The notes under the pieces are model-generated. The model saw only the letters and a program-made list of their open reading frames with translations, made no database searches and was not told the origin of the DNA. A stretch of 64,000 nt of DNA from Sorghum bicolor (Eukaryota; Streptophyta; Magnoliopsida; Poales; Poaceae): contig NC_012876.2 of the NCBI RefSeq assembly GCF_000003195.3, positions 3,421,935 to 3,485,934 on the forward strand. Reading direction: 5' to 3'. Position numbers and translations under genes: made by a program. Shown one piece after another: positions 33,701 to 45,221 of this stretch. How positions within the stretch are numbered: position 1 is the first letter of the stretch; every line of letters begins with the position of its first letter.

Positions 33701-34815
33701 GTTTGAGTTATAACTTTTGGCTCAAAAGTTTGGTTTCATAAAAATCAGTATAAGCATCGGCATCAACCGCGCAGAAACAGTCTCGGACTGTTGCATGCTC
33801 CCTCTTCCCCCGTGCAGTGCAAATTAAAGCGCGACAATTGAGGCCACGATTCGGCGTTGGAATGGGTCCATTCCATAGCAGATGGCAACAAATGGGCATT
33901 GAAATTGATCCATAGCAGCAGCAGCAGCAGCCGCCTGCAGGGGAAAAGTCTCGCGGTCTCGACTTGCCTGCCACTGTCGCTGCGCCGAGCCAGTTCAACT
34001 CTTTTGCATCCGTAGTATGTGCCGGTGCTGCGAGAACGTAACCTGGACTAGCTTGCTTGCTTGGTATGTACGTACGTACGTATCGGTGCATGCGTGCTGC
34101 GAGCAACGCCGACGTCGTGAGCCCGTCACGTACGGTACCACCGTACCCGCGACTTTTCACCAGTGGCGTATAATTTAACAGGGTTTTTCTTTAACCTTTC
34201 AATATATATAATATTCTGCTTATTATAACTTAAGTTCTATTAGCTTAAGTTTATCTACCGAATTTACACAACAAATTAGTGAACATTATTTTTCAGACAT
34301 GCGAACAAACTGAGCTTGTCACCACCATATATATAAAGGGACAAACTATAGCACTCAGCAGAGAATCACTGCTGCTGGCCGGCGGCAGCAACAACTTGAC
34401 ATCTACAGTAGCTGGCGGAGAGAAGAGGTAGCTGCCCTGCTGTGGAATTAGCATAACCGAGCAGAGGTTTTCTCTGTCAAGCTTCAACTTCTAAAGTTAT
34501 ATTCTAAATCAAAATTTTAAAATTTTAACCAATTTTTTTAAAAAAAAATACTAAGATTTATATTATTAAATTAATATCATTAGATTTATTATAAAATATA
34601 TTTTTATAAAATACTCATTTTATGTCATAGATATTAATGTTTTTTTACAAAGTTAGTCAAAGTTAATAAATTTTGAAACTTTCACGGATAGAGAGATTAT
34701 ATACCACACGTACGCAATGCATGCGTATAGTAAATAGTAATGGGAAGGGAGGGAAAAAAAGCTACTAAACGTTCGTGAAAACCGGGATAAGGATATGATA
34801 CGTATTTTTCTTGTG

Positions 34816-34862
<47 letters not shown>

Positions 34863-37238
34863 CAACTTTAATAATATGATGGAAAACTCGGAGACGATGA
34901 CCATGTAAGTGTTTAAAGTTGTATTCACCAACTTTAATTGTATTGTATTGTGAGTCGGATACTTTGATTTCTACGGCTGCATCACTTTGTCTAGGCGCGC
35001 GTTCCTTGGTTTATGAAAGCATGCAGCCCAATAGTAGTATAGGAAGAGAAATCTGCAGGGCAGAGAGCTAGCACGGGTTGTCAACGAACGATGAATGAAT
35101 TGAATTAGCGGCCGGCCGGCCGGGTGTATGCATGGCGGACGCTGGACTTGACTTCACCCGACGGCAGATCCATCGAGGTGCAGTGGTCGCAACTCGCCTC
35201 TGCCCGCGTAGTCCACGTCTCGCCTCCCGCGTGCTTTGCAGTGGTCGGCACTGAGCAGCTACATCTATACTACTACTGTAGCAGCAGCGCGTTTCTCATT
35301 TCACAGTCACGATCGATCGATCGACTTGGCAGGCAACTCACAAGTCTTTTTTTTTTTTTTTCATACTGCATGCTGCCTCCGTGCACAGAAAAGTATACGA
35401 TTCTTGACTTTTTTTTTTTTACTTCACATTTAAAACTCTCATGTCATCTTAATACATGTATTATTGTGAGAAAATATATTCTATAACAATGATACTATCT
35501 ATCTGATCCTATAATTAATAAGCATTAATACCGTACCTTTCTATATGAATTTTAGTTAAATTTAAAATACATATAGTTTGATCAAACAATTAATGTTGTG
35601 ATGAAAAGTGTCTGTTTTTTTTTTCTTTGGACGGAGAGGTACTGATCTCACAGCTGATCAGTAGGAACGCCGGACGTTGGATGAGGCTGCCATGCCATGC
35701 CCGGCTCGTGTGTACCGTACTGCACCGTACCTTACCTTTTTGCCGCCGACGGGGAATGGAAGCTCCTCCAGCGTCGCGTCGCGTCGCGTACGTGTCTCCC
35801 CGGAGGCCGCACGCCGCCATGCGCAAGACGCACGCACGAGGTGCCGTCGTCGGTCACTAGTCCGGCCGTGCGTGGTCCTGTCGTCTGTGTCCTCCTCCTC
35901 CTCCTGTACATGTGTCCACGAAAGCTGCTGCCGGCCGGCCACGGCGACCAACCACTGCTCCCTCCCTCCCTCCCTCTCCTGCTGCTGGCTGGACTGCGGG
36001 GTACGCCGGCCACACAAACTTGAGCCTGGTTTAGAATCATTTTTTTTTTACAAAATAAACATTGTAGCACTTTCGTTTACATTCGACAAATATTATCTAA
36101 TTATAGATTAATTAGGTTTAAAAGATTCGTCTCGCAATTATTTTTATATATATTTAATTAATACTTCATGTATATGATATAAGATTTGATGTGACGAATA
36201 ATCTAATATTTTTTATAATTTTTTTTTTCGAACTAAACAAAGCCAAACTTGGGCTTGGGCCACGACTCCCACGCTAGGGAAGGGAAAGGGAAAGGGAATG
36301 GGAATGGGATCCTCTCTTCTCTTCGTTCGGTCTCGCCAAAAGTAGCAGCGGCATGTCGGCGGTAATATAATGCGCGCGTCTCAGCGTTCCCTTTTTCCTT
36401 GCAGCTTTTTTCTATAGCCTTTTTCACTGCCACCACTACTAATCATGAGCACTAGTATCAGCCGTTCCAGACCACCCAACGCCGCAGTTCATAGTTCATA
36501 CTGCTACGGTCGGTGCCTTCTCTTTGTTCCCAAAAACTTTTTTTCTCCGATAACACTTTCATTTATATTTAATAATTATTATTTAATTGTAAACTAATTA
36601 AATTTAAAAGATTCTTTTAACAAATTATAAATAAACTATATAATTAGTTAATTTTTTTTTTGTCTAGATTCAATATTTCATACATATACCAGCCAGCCAC
36701 ATGGCCCACGTGTCAACTGTGACCAACCAAAGGCCATTCTTCCTCGCCGCTCTTTTCCATATTATGTTTATGTACGTATGTATACGTACGCACGATACCC
36801 ATTTTCCTTTTGAACACATAAAACGAAACAAAAAAAGTCTGGGAAGATAAGGCATGAATTGGACGGACGATTTTCATCTTCTCATCATTCTTATAACAAA
36901 GAAACACACACATAGATAGCGTACATACATGTTCAGCACTCCCTTTTCTCCTCTCATGGCTCCTGCTCCTATTTACAGCTTCAGCTTACACTGTTACACA
37001 ACACACCCGGTCAGGCCTTGTTTTTAGTTCACCGCAAAAACCAAAGATTTTTCAAAATTATCTGTCACATCCAATTGAATCTTACGGCACATGCACCCCA
37101 CCCAACAAGGAAGCTAGCAGCCACTGCACTCTGCTGCAGCTCCATCAGTCCGTGCTCCTCCTGCGGTTCCATTTTTTACCACCCTCCCGGGGGAAAAAAT
37201 TAAACTCCACCCTGCTCCCGGCCGAATTCTCTATATAT
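33701..37238. other. Intergenic DNA between lipase and esterase genes
   Basis: Contents: an unassigned GC-rich patch (33740-34150), a (TA)n run at about 34820-34858, Stowaway-like remnants (about 34490-34680 and 35490-35634), a GC-rich patch with CCGGCCGG motifs (35660-36020), and decayed relatives of the 26972 MITE at about 36024-36244 and 36530-36690. Frames on both strands in the GC-rich patches overlap each other and have no recognisable domain. 37014 onward starts with another GGCCTTGTTT end. I see no gene here. Confidence 0.5.
36024..36244. mobile_element. Decayed relative of the GGCCTTGTTTAGTTC MITE
   Basis: It shares GTAGCACTTTCGTTTAC, TTAAAAGATTCGTCTCG and AATACTTCATG with the element at 26972, in the same order. 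It ends in CGAACTAAACAAAGCC, a mutated terminal repeat. Confidence 0.7.
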
Positions 37239-40200
37239 CTAGAGCTGGAAGTGGTCTATTATGTGCTGTATCACATCCGCTCCCTCGTTCATGAACGCGT
37301 ACTTCACCTGCCGTACACCAACAATAAAAACTTCAAGAATCATTAGCGTTGCGTCACATGATAACCACATAATGGATGATGCTCAAAGGAAACGAAGTGG
37401 CCAGGTTACAAACCTGAATAATGCTATGTGCCGCGAAGCTCGTCATGCTGCTGTGGAAGCTCACGTCCACCTTCTCCCACGACACCCTCCGAAGCCCCGT
37501 CACCATTTTCTCTACAGGGTGACACAATCAGGAGTTTAGATTCATGACACTAGATACAAGGGAAAAAAAAATTCTATAAACACGTCCAGAAAATGGCTTT
37601 GCATATTTTTGAGACAAGTCAGTGACTAGGGCTTCCTAACATATCAGCTCCACCACAAATCACCCTGAACCTTGTAATAATAACATTAAACAACCATATA
37701 TCCACACATGCTCTGTAGTGCATATTACACTCTAATCTGTCAGTTCATCTTGCTCTAAACTTCTTCACTTCTATTGCATGTTCTTGTTCCATAACCATTT
37801 TTATGTCGATGAAATGGTATCTCAACTAGCTTACGGAACAACAACAAAAATATAAGCACATCAAAAGTATCTTAATGAAATACTAGATAACACAATACGA
37901 GTCAATAACCCTATCACATCCATCACAACATATAAAGGAAACAAAGAAAGCCTTTGTCTTCAGGTTTTTTCCCCAGCCCAATTTTCGAAAGCAGAACATG
38001 GTGAGAACTGAGAAATATAGGACCAAGATGCCATTTCCAATGAACCACCAACACCGCGATTGCAGTCATCCAGTCAACTATTGAATTTGGGTCACGAACC
38101 TACTCATTTTCAAACCACAGAACTGCTAAATAATTAGTTATGACCAACATTCAGGGTCCTAACCTTATATTCATTAGTCAATAACACATGATATAATAAA
38201 TAAAAAAGGCATGATGTCATGGGAAAACACACGCTTTTCTAAGCTATGACGAATCTTGTTACTTGCCTATGTGAATCATGGAATTATTATAGAAGTCATC
38301 ACTATGTTTTCTTATGGGTAACAGAGGACATAGACAACAAATTTCAACTATTAAGGACATCTTCCAAGAGCTAACTGATTTCAGACTTTGATTCCGCGTG
38401 GCACGACTACAAGATATACAAAATCATCTACGTCAAGCCTTATCATCAAGGCCATGTATAATATGTCAATTCTTTCACACCTATGTCAACGTCTCCAAAC
38501 GCGTCCAGAAGATGGCTTAGCGATTTCGAGACAATTCAGCTGTAGTTTCCTAGGATATCATCAGCTCCACCATGCAAATCGGTGTCTCATCTAGCTTACT
38601 CATTATAAAAACAGCAAACATATAAGCACATCAAAAGTATCGATCTTAATGAAATACTAAACAAAACCAATAACTCTATCACATCCATCACAACATACAA
38701 AGGACACAAAATGACTTTATCTTCAGGTAGTTAATGCTGTTACAATCTAGCCAATAATTTTGGTAAGCAGTGACATGGTGAGAAATGTAGGACCAGAGAA
38801 GATGCATTTGCAATAAACCACCAACACCATGATTGCAGTCATCCAATCAACTATTGAATTTGGGTCACGAACCTACTCATTTTAAAACCACAGAACTGCT
38901 TGCTAATTAGTTATGACCAACATTCAGGGTCCTAACCTTATATTCAATAGTCAATAACACATGATATTATAAATAAAAAAGGCATGATGTCATGGGAAAA
39001 CACGCGCTTTTCTATGCTATGACGAATCTTGTTGCTTGCCTATGTGAATCATGGAATTAAATAAGTCATCATCGCTATGTTTTCTTAAGAGTAACACAGA
39101 GGACTTAAACAACAAATTTCAACTAACAGGATTAAGAAGGAAATTTTCCAAGAGCTAACTGATTTGAGACTTCAATTCCGCATGACACGACTATGAGATA
39201 TACAAAATAATCTGTGTCAAGACTTATTGTCAAGGCCATGTATAATATGTCAATTCTTTCACACCTATGTCAAGTAAACTTAACCCTTAGTCATCCAAAT
39301 CCAATCATGTTAGGTGCTCCTTCAGTCCAGAACATCAAAATGAGACCAACTACCCTAGAAATTTCATATGAACAGCCTACCCATGTCGCTAAGATGTGCA
39401 GCAGCTCACGAATTAAGGGATTTCCAATGCCGCACGCTAGTCACCATGTGAAACATCCCAGTTCATATCAGGCCAGGATCATTCACATGGTATGGGGAAG
39501 AATTAGCAAAACCATAACAACAGTTTTGGCCTTTAGGAGCCACATCATTGTCTCAGTGGAAACACTGATAAATGGTATGCTTCAGTGGCAAGACCAAAAT
39601 GACAAGCTAGCACAAATTTAGTAACACGGTAGCTTCCTGCCTCAATGTTTTGAAGACTAGACTGATAAACAACAACTCTATAAACTTACCTTCCAGAACG
39701 TCCATATCACATTCTGTCATGCAATCTTGACACTTATCATCATCAATTGCTTCTGAATGCTCCTCATGTACAATGTGGGGGTACTTCTCAGATGACGATA
39801 CTGGCAACTGCAGATCAAAAGAAGCAAAAAGAGGCTTCATATATGAGAATGGTGCTACAAAACATCATGTAGTCCTTCCTAGATAGTTCATAGAATTAGG
39901 AAGTCAATAAAAAAATACCTCAGGAAGCTCAGTGTTTCTTCTAATAGATGATGTTCTCCAGCCAACAATATCTGATTTGTGCATTAAAGAAGTGCATTGC
40001 CAAAAGTATACAATAACAATAATAAAACAAACGATATGAACAACACAAAGAAAATGGACAATAGCGCTAATAATAAGGATACGATCACAGTCAGCATTTG
40101 CGTACACCACTCTTCGCTTGAATGCTCGCAAAGCAGATCTACAAAAGGTGCAGATCGTTAGTATAGTCAGAACCAAAACAATGGGACTGTTTGCTGCGGC

Positions 40201-43200
40201 TTTAAGCCGCAGCTGCTGCAGGCTTTTAGCATTACTAGTAGTAGAAAAACAGAACAACAACAAAAACAACAGTGTCTTTTAGTCAAGAAAGTTGGGGCAG
40301 GCTGGAGTTGAAACCCAACATTAGCCACCAACATAAACAGAAAAGGAAAATAAAAAAAATACAAGGCAAACTGAAACAAAACATTAATGCAAAATAAGAC
40401 AAGAGCAAGATAAAACTTACATAAAGTAGAGATCGTCATGATCTTCAACCATCCGCTGCAGCAGTGGAGGCTGCCCTTCATCATCATCAGTTAGAAAGAG
40501 ATGTCTACCAGTTCTCCTAAATATCCAATGAACAACACGGCAAGCAACCTTTTCCATTGCAACAGATCCAAATAGGAGTGGGACCTAGTTTGTAAATGAA
40601 GAAGGCTAACATCAAATAAAGAGTGCAAGTGACTTGTGCCAATGGCTCACAGAATATGGCATATAAAACTAGATCAGAAGTGAAAGGTTGTTTTTTTTTT
40701 CATTAAATAAATGCACAGGAGGGCTGAGCATTATTGCATTAAGAACACAACAAAAACAACGAACCCACAACATAAATCTTACATTTGCACAAGAAACATA
40801 AAGACGACGACCTTGATCACACCACTATGCAACCTCAGGATACAGCCACATCCAACTGCACTAATCCCCTAGCCCCTACTAAACACAACAGGTTACCTTC
40901 TATTATTTTTTTCTAAGGACCTGCATCACACTGCGGCAGGTGTCATTGAACACACAAATACACAATCATTGTGATGTCTTCACAACATCCAAGCACCCAA
41001 AATAATCAGCTAACTCAGACCTTGTTTCATGCCGCCCAGGATCAATTTTGATTGGATCTCCATGTACATAACTGGGCAAGATTACTCCAAGCAAGTTAGG
41101 CAGGGAAAAAAGAGAGTGACATTTTGAAGTCTTTTACTCCGTCTATTCCAAATTATAAGACATTTTGGCTTTTCTAGATAAATTACTTTTCCTATGCATC
41201 TAGACATAGCGTATATCTAAGTGCATAGCAAAAGCTATGTATCTAGAGAAGCCAAAATGTCTTATAATTTGGAATGCAGGGAGTAGTTTCTAGTGGTTGT
41301 AAGGGTAAGAGTCAGAAATTCTGGCAACGAATTTGTCAGTTTTTCTGTAAATGGCACCGTGTTGCTTTTCTCTTCCTCAAAAGGTTTGGAGGTGTTTTAG
41401 CACCTCTGCATGACCCTTTCATGCGCTTCAAATGATTTGAAATCAGTGAAAACGAAGTTAGCGCCAAGTATTGCTACATATATTCTACCACCTAGTCAAA
41501 CTGTAGATGGATGAACCATTAATAGAAACATCTGACTTTTCTTTACAGAAAATGAGAAACATTAAGGACATGACTCATGAGCAAATTGTTCTTCAGTTCT
41601 TTCAAAAGATATTAAAGAGGACATGAGCAAATGGTTTTACAGTTGTTTCAATAGATAGATACAATATCATCTTTTTTCGTCTATCATCTTTTATGGTGAA
41701 CAAACAAAGTATCTAGAGACATGCAGATCACTGAAAAGAGGCAGTCAAAAGTTGAACCTGCTTGTTCCCTCGTGAACCAAGGTGAGGCGTTGCTACAGTA
41801 ATAAAGTTTATTGCTTCCAAACCGCAGATGGTCCCTTTAGTATTTCCATCAGATGCGCTGTCTGGATGTCTGTAAAGTTTTGCAATTGCATATCTTGCTG
41901 CTAATCCTCCGACGGAGTGTGCAAGGAAAGAAATTTTAGTGAGTTCTGGCCTTCGACTAATTACATCAAGCACCTGAGTAAGAGGAGAATGCAAGTTAGC
42001 ATCTAGACTGTTGTCCAGACAATAGGAACTGTGCCAGAGAACGGTTTGATAAAGATTAAGATTGATTGTATTATGAATTACTATGGAGCAACAGCTAGCT
42101 CCTAAACTAGCTGCCTCATTTACCTCATTTGCTAAGCGTTCCCCCATGACGTCAACTCCATCTAAAGTCAACATTGATGCATTTTTTTCACTACCTGTAA
42201 AATGGAACAAATAAGTCTGCATACTACAAGCTAGATAAACAGGCTAATCACTTCAAATTACACAAATTCAAGAAGTGAGAAACTTGCATTACGCTATGGT
42301 AATTATATAGCAGAACTCAAAGTTTGCAGATGAACTAGTTAGAATTGCAAGCATCAAATGAGTAGAGGGAGAAGATGTAGACATAATAGTAGTTAGTATA
42401 ATGAGATGAAACATTAAAAAATATAAGCTCTCAACTACATTTCCAATCATATACCCCTTTTCTCAATAAATGGAATTGCTTTATGAAGGAAACAAGGGCT
42501 CCAAACCAAGACTGCATCCAGTTGCAAGGATGCTGCATGCATATCTGACCCAATTAACATAACACACACCATTCTGGGTGCTACTAAAAAAACACTGTCC
42601 ATGCTCCCACAGATCAGAACAGAATAAAGCTAAAAGAACTGCAATGTATACTTGTGACAGTGCTGCGGTCAAGAAAGAAAATTCATTTTCATTGGTGGAT
42701 TGATTATATTTATTTGAAAATCAACAGTAGGCAGTGCCCAAAGGTATACTCATGTCACTGTTTTGTTACTCTAATGCCAAATCACCAACACGTTTTAGAA
42801 AGGTAGGAGAGCTAGAAACTATCTCTTCATCTACACAAGGCAACATTGTTTTATTTGCTTTTCTCTCGAATATGCAGGAGAGCTGTGTATCATTGCATTA
42901 AGAGAGGAAAAAATGGACCCGTGCAAAAGCCTCCCCCCACTACGGCCCGAGCTGTGGGGTTTCACAGTACAATATGTTTCCAAAGAAAGCAAACAAAGAG
43001 CACATTCATAGAAATAAGAAAATGAAGCAAAGAAAAATGAAAAAGAAATTAAACTTGGTAATGGATAGTACAAAGTGGCACAACTTACAGTGCACAATTA
43101 CATCGTCAGGGAGTTGCTTTACAAATTCATTAGCTCCATATTGCCAATCAGCAGTACTGTCCAAAGAAAAAAGAGCAAAGTGAGTGAAATAGAAAAATAT

Positions 43201-45221
43201 AAGGGGAACAGGTCATAAGTTCAGAGAAATGTAACTAGAAACATGTCCACTGCATGTAAAAAACATATTTGTAAATGAAAACATCAGTCTGTCAGCTACA
43301 GCGAACAGACAGATAACACAACTGAAATTGCTTGCAGCCTTGCATATGCTTGGTTCTACCCAATTGCAACCATAATTTCCTACTTTGCCCCTTGCAGCGG
43401 AACTTTGTCCTTAACTACATACTTCCTGGTAAAAGTTCGAGTATGGCTATGGCATGATTAACCTTAGAAGTTTAGAGCAGCTGGAGATTAGCCTTTCTAA
43501 TCATTTATTTATATTTGCAGCTGGAATTATGGATTAGCCTTTTTCCTATGAAACCAGCATGAATCTGGGAAGAAGGATTGCATTTGGCCCCATTTGCAGA
43601 GCATTGACCCAATGCCTAGTTTAGTTTGAAGTAACTAGCTTTTTGCATCAAATTGTTCGCTGGTTGTCCACAGGAGATAGGGCTATACGAAGACTCTAAG
43701 AGTTACTAATTGATTCTGTAGACAGAACAGGTGAGCACAAGACCTCGATGCATCGATGGTGTTGCTCTCAAATGCAGTCTCTAGAACAAATTCCACTGAA
43801 ATGTACCATCATAGGTTTGAGCAACAAGCCCAAGCACACCAAAAATTCAAAAGCAATACCAAGGTACAAAGTACAATCATGAGCTGCCTGACCAGATCCC
43901 CCACATCCAGCTCTAGCAGTCTAGCATACACGGCTGAAGTCCCCCCATTTTGACAACATGTGTGGGTGCGGGTGTGTGGCACATTCCCTACGAATCCGTC
44001 ACAATCTACTCTGAACCAGGAGACAATCCAACCCAATGACCAGCTTGGAAACTGGAATCAGCTAAGCACCCTGGAGTGGAGAACAGAGAGCCGTGTAGGT
44101 AGAGCAGAGGTGGCGGGGAGGGGAGGGTGCGCGCACACCTGCCGAGGACTGACAGATAACATCACTGAAATAACTTGCAGCCATGCAAATGATTGGTTGT
44201 ACCCAATTGCAATCCATAATTCCCTACTTTGCTCCTTGCAGCGGAATTTTTGTCCTTGACTACATACTTCATGGTAAAATTGTGAGTATGGCATGATTTA
44301 ACCATAGAAATTTAGAGCAGTTGGAATTAGCCTTTTATTCATTTTTTAAGCATAGTCTTTTATTCATCATTGTAGTGGCCTTTTTCCTATGAAACTAGAA
44401 CCAGTATGAATCTGGGATGAAGGATTACATTTGGCACCTTTTGCAGAGCCTTGACCCAGTGCCTAGTTTAGTTTGAAGTAACTAGCTTTTTGCATCAAAT
44501 TGTTCACTGGTTGTCCAGAATAGACAGGACTATAAGAGTCGCTAATCTATTCCATAGACAGAAGACATGAGCACAAGGCAATGGTCGACCTCGACCCAAT
44601 GATCATGTTGCTCTCAAAATATGCAGTCTTCAGAACAGATTTCACTGAAATGTACCATCTGAATTTGCCAACAAGCCTAAGCACACCAAAAGCACAAAAG
44701 CAATGCCCAGGTATGAAGTACAACCATGAGGCAATGGTCGACCTCGACCCATCGATTGTGTTGCTCTCAGATGCAGTAAAAACACACACACACACACACA
44801 CACACCGAAGTACAATGAAGGCATTGAGCTCTAGCTGACACGGCCTCAAGTCCCCCATTTCGCAGAACATGTGCTACGGGCGTGTGGCAAGCCGAGCAGC
44901 GGGAAGGCCCTCTACCGCCACCCCCGCATTGCGCAGGAATCCGTCACGATCTACTCCGAACCGGGAGACGATCCAAATGACGGGTTTGGAAACTGGAATC
45001 AGCTAAGAACCTAGTGGAGAGCCGTGTTGGGGTTGAGGGGAGGGAGGAGAGGGCGGCGCGCGCGCGCACCTGCCGAGGATGCCGTGGACCATGACGAGGA
45101 GGTGGTCCGGCGCGTGGGAGGACACGGCGTCGCTCCAGACGTCGACGCCGCCGGAGACGGACTCCTCGGCGCGCACCGCCGAGCGGTCGCCCTCGCCCTC
45201 GCCCTCGCCCTCGTCGCCCAT
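37239..45221 (-). CDS. DUF676-type putative serine esterase (alpha/beta hydrolase)
   Basis: I assemble ten exons on the minus strand: 45221-45070, 43156-43089, 42194-42124, 41973-41758, 40584-40421, 40138-40083, 39971-39919, 39807-39690, 37511-37414, 37307-37239. All borders are GT-AG and phases match; the total is 1065 bases, 354 aa. The start is ATG 45221, followed by an acidic GEGEGEGD stretch. The hydrolase features are the oxyanion strand VMVHGILGS (residue about 43-51), the nucleophile elbow FLAHSVGG, the following THE/TPHLGS-like turn (VATPHLGSRG), a likely Asp in the DCDHIVGWRTSSIR region and a likely His in FAAHSIIQVKYAF. Family members are cytosolic or plastid lipases/esterases (DUF676); the substrate of this one is unknown. 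Introns 1 and 8 carry long tandem duplications and intron 4 a Stowaway hairpin. The protein looks intact. Confidence 0.88.
37583..39272. repeat. Diverged tandem duplication in esterase intron 8
   Basis: Two units with a period of about 919 bases (from 37583 and from 38502) share strings such as CGTCCAGAA, CATCAAAAGTATC, ACATCCATCACAACATA, GACCAACATTCAGGGTCC and AAGGCCATGTATAATATG. They lie wholly inside the intron and carry no exon sequence. Confidence 0.85.
40685..40900 (-). mobile_element. LINE-like 3' tail in esterase intron 4
   Basis: On the minus strand the segment ends in an A-rich tail (a T10 run at about 40691 on the plus strand) preceded by TTAATGCAATAATGCTCAG, which resembles the 3' end of grass LINEs. 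No reverse transcriptase sequence is present, so it would be a heavily 5'-truncated copy. Confidence 0.35.
41137..41283. mobile_element. Stowaway MITE hairpin in esterase intron 4
   Basis: This 147-bp element is a near-perfect inverted repeat over most of its length: CCAAATTATAAGACATTTTG near the left end pairs with its complement near the right end. TA duplications flank it (41135-41136 and 41284-41285). When the host intron is transcribed the RNA can fold into one long hairpin. Confidence 0.9.
42855..42970 (-). mobile_element. LINE-like 3' tail in esterase intron 2
   Basis: TTTTCTCTCGAATATGCAGGAG then GTATCATTGCATTAAGAGAGG on the plus strand is the complement of the usual grass LINE 3' end (TTAAT.CAATGATAC.CA....TGCGTATTCGAG). 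Only the last about 110 bases are present. Confidence 0.5.
43308..45077. repeat. Tandem duplication in esterase intron 1, including the exon 1 border
   Basis: Two diverged units with a period of about 843 bases start at 43308 and 44151. They share TACCCAATTGCAA, CTCCTTGCAGCGGAA or its variant, and TAACTAGCTTTTTGCATCAAATTG. The right end of the inner unit (about 44088-44150) copies the last bases of exon 1 and its donor (CCTCGGCAG then GTG), found in the true exon at about 45066-45078. Confidence 0.85.
44783..44806. repeat. (CA)n microsatellite
   Basis: Twelve or so CA dinucleotides in intron 1 of the esterase gene. Confidence 0.95.

Noticed and set aside
29956..45221. A functional cluster of two hydrolase genes
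   Set aside because: The class-3 lipase and the DUF676 esterase belong to different families, lie 5.7 kb apart on opposite strands and have transposon-rich DNA between them. Proximity alone is not evidence.
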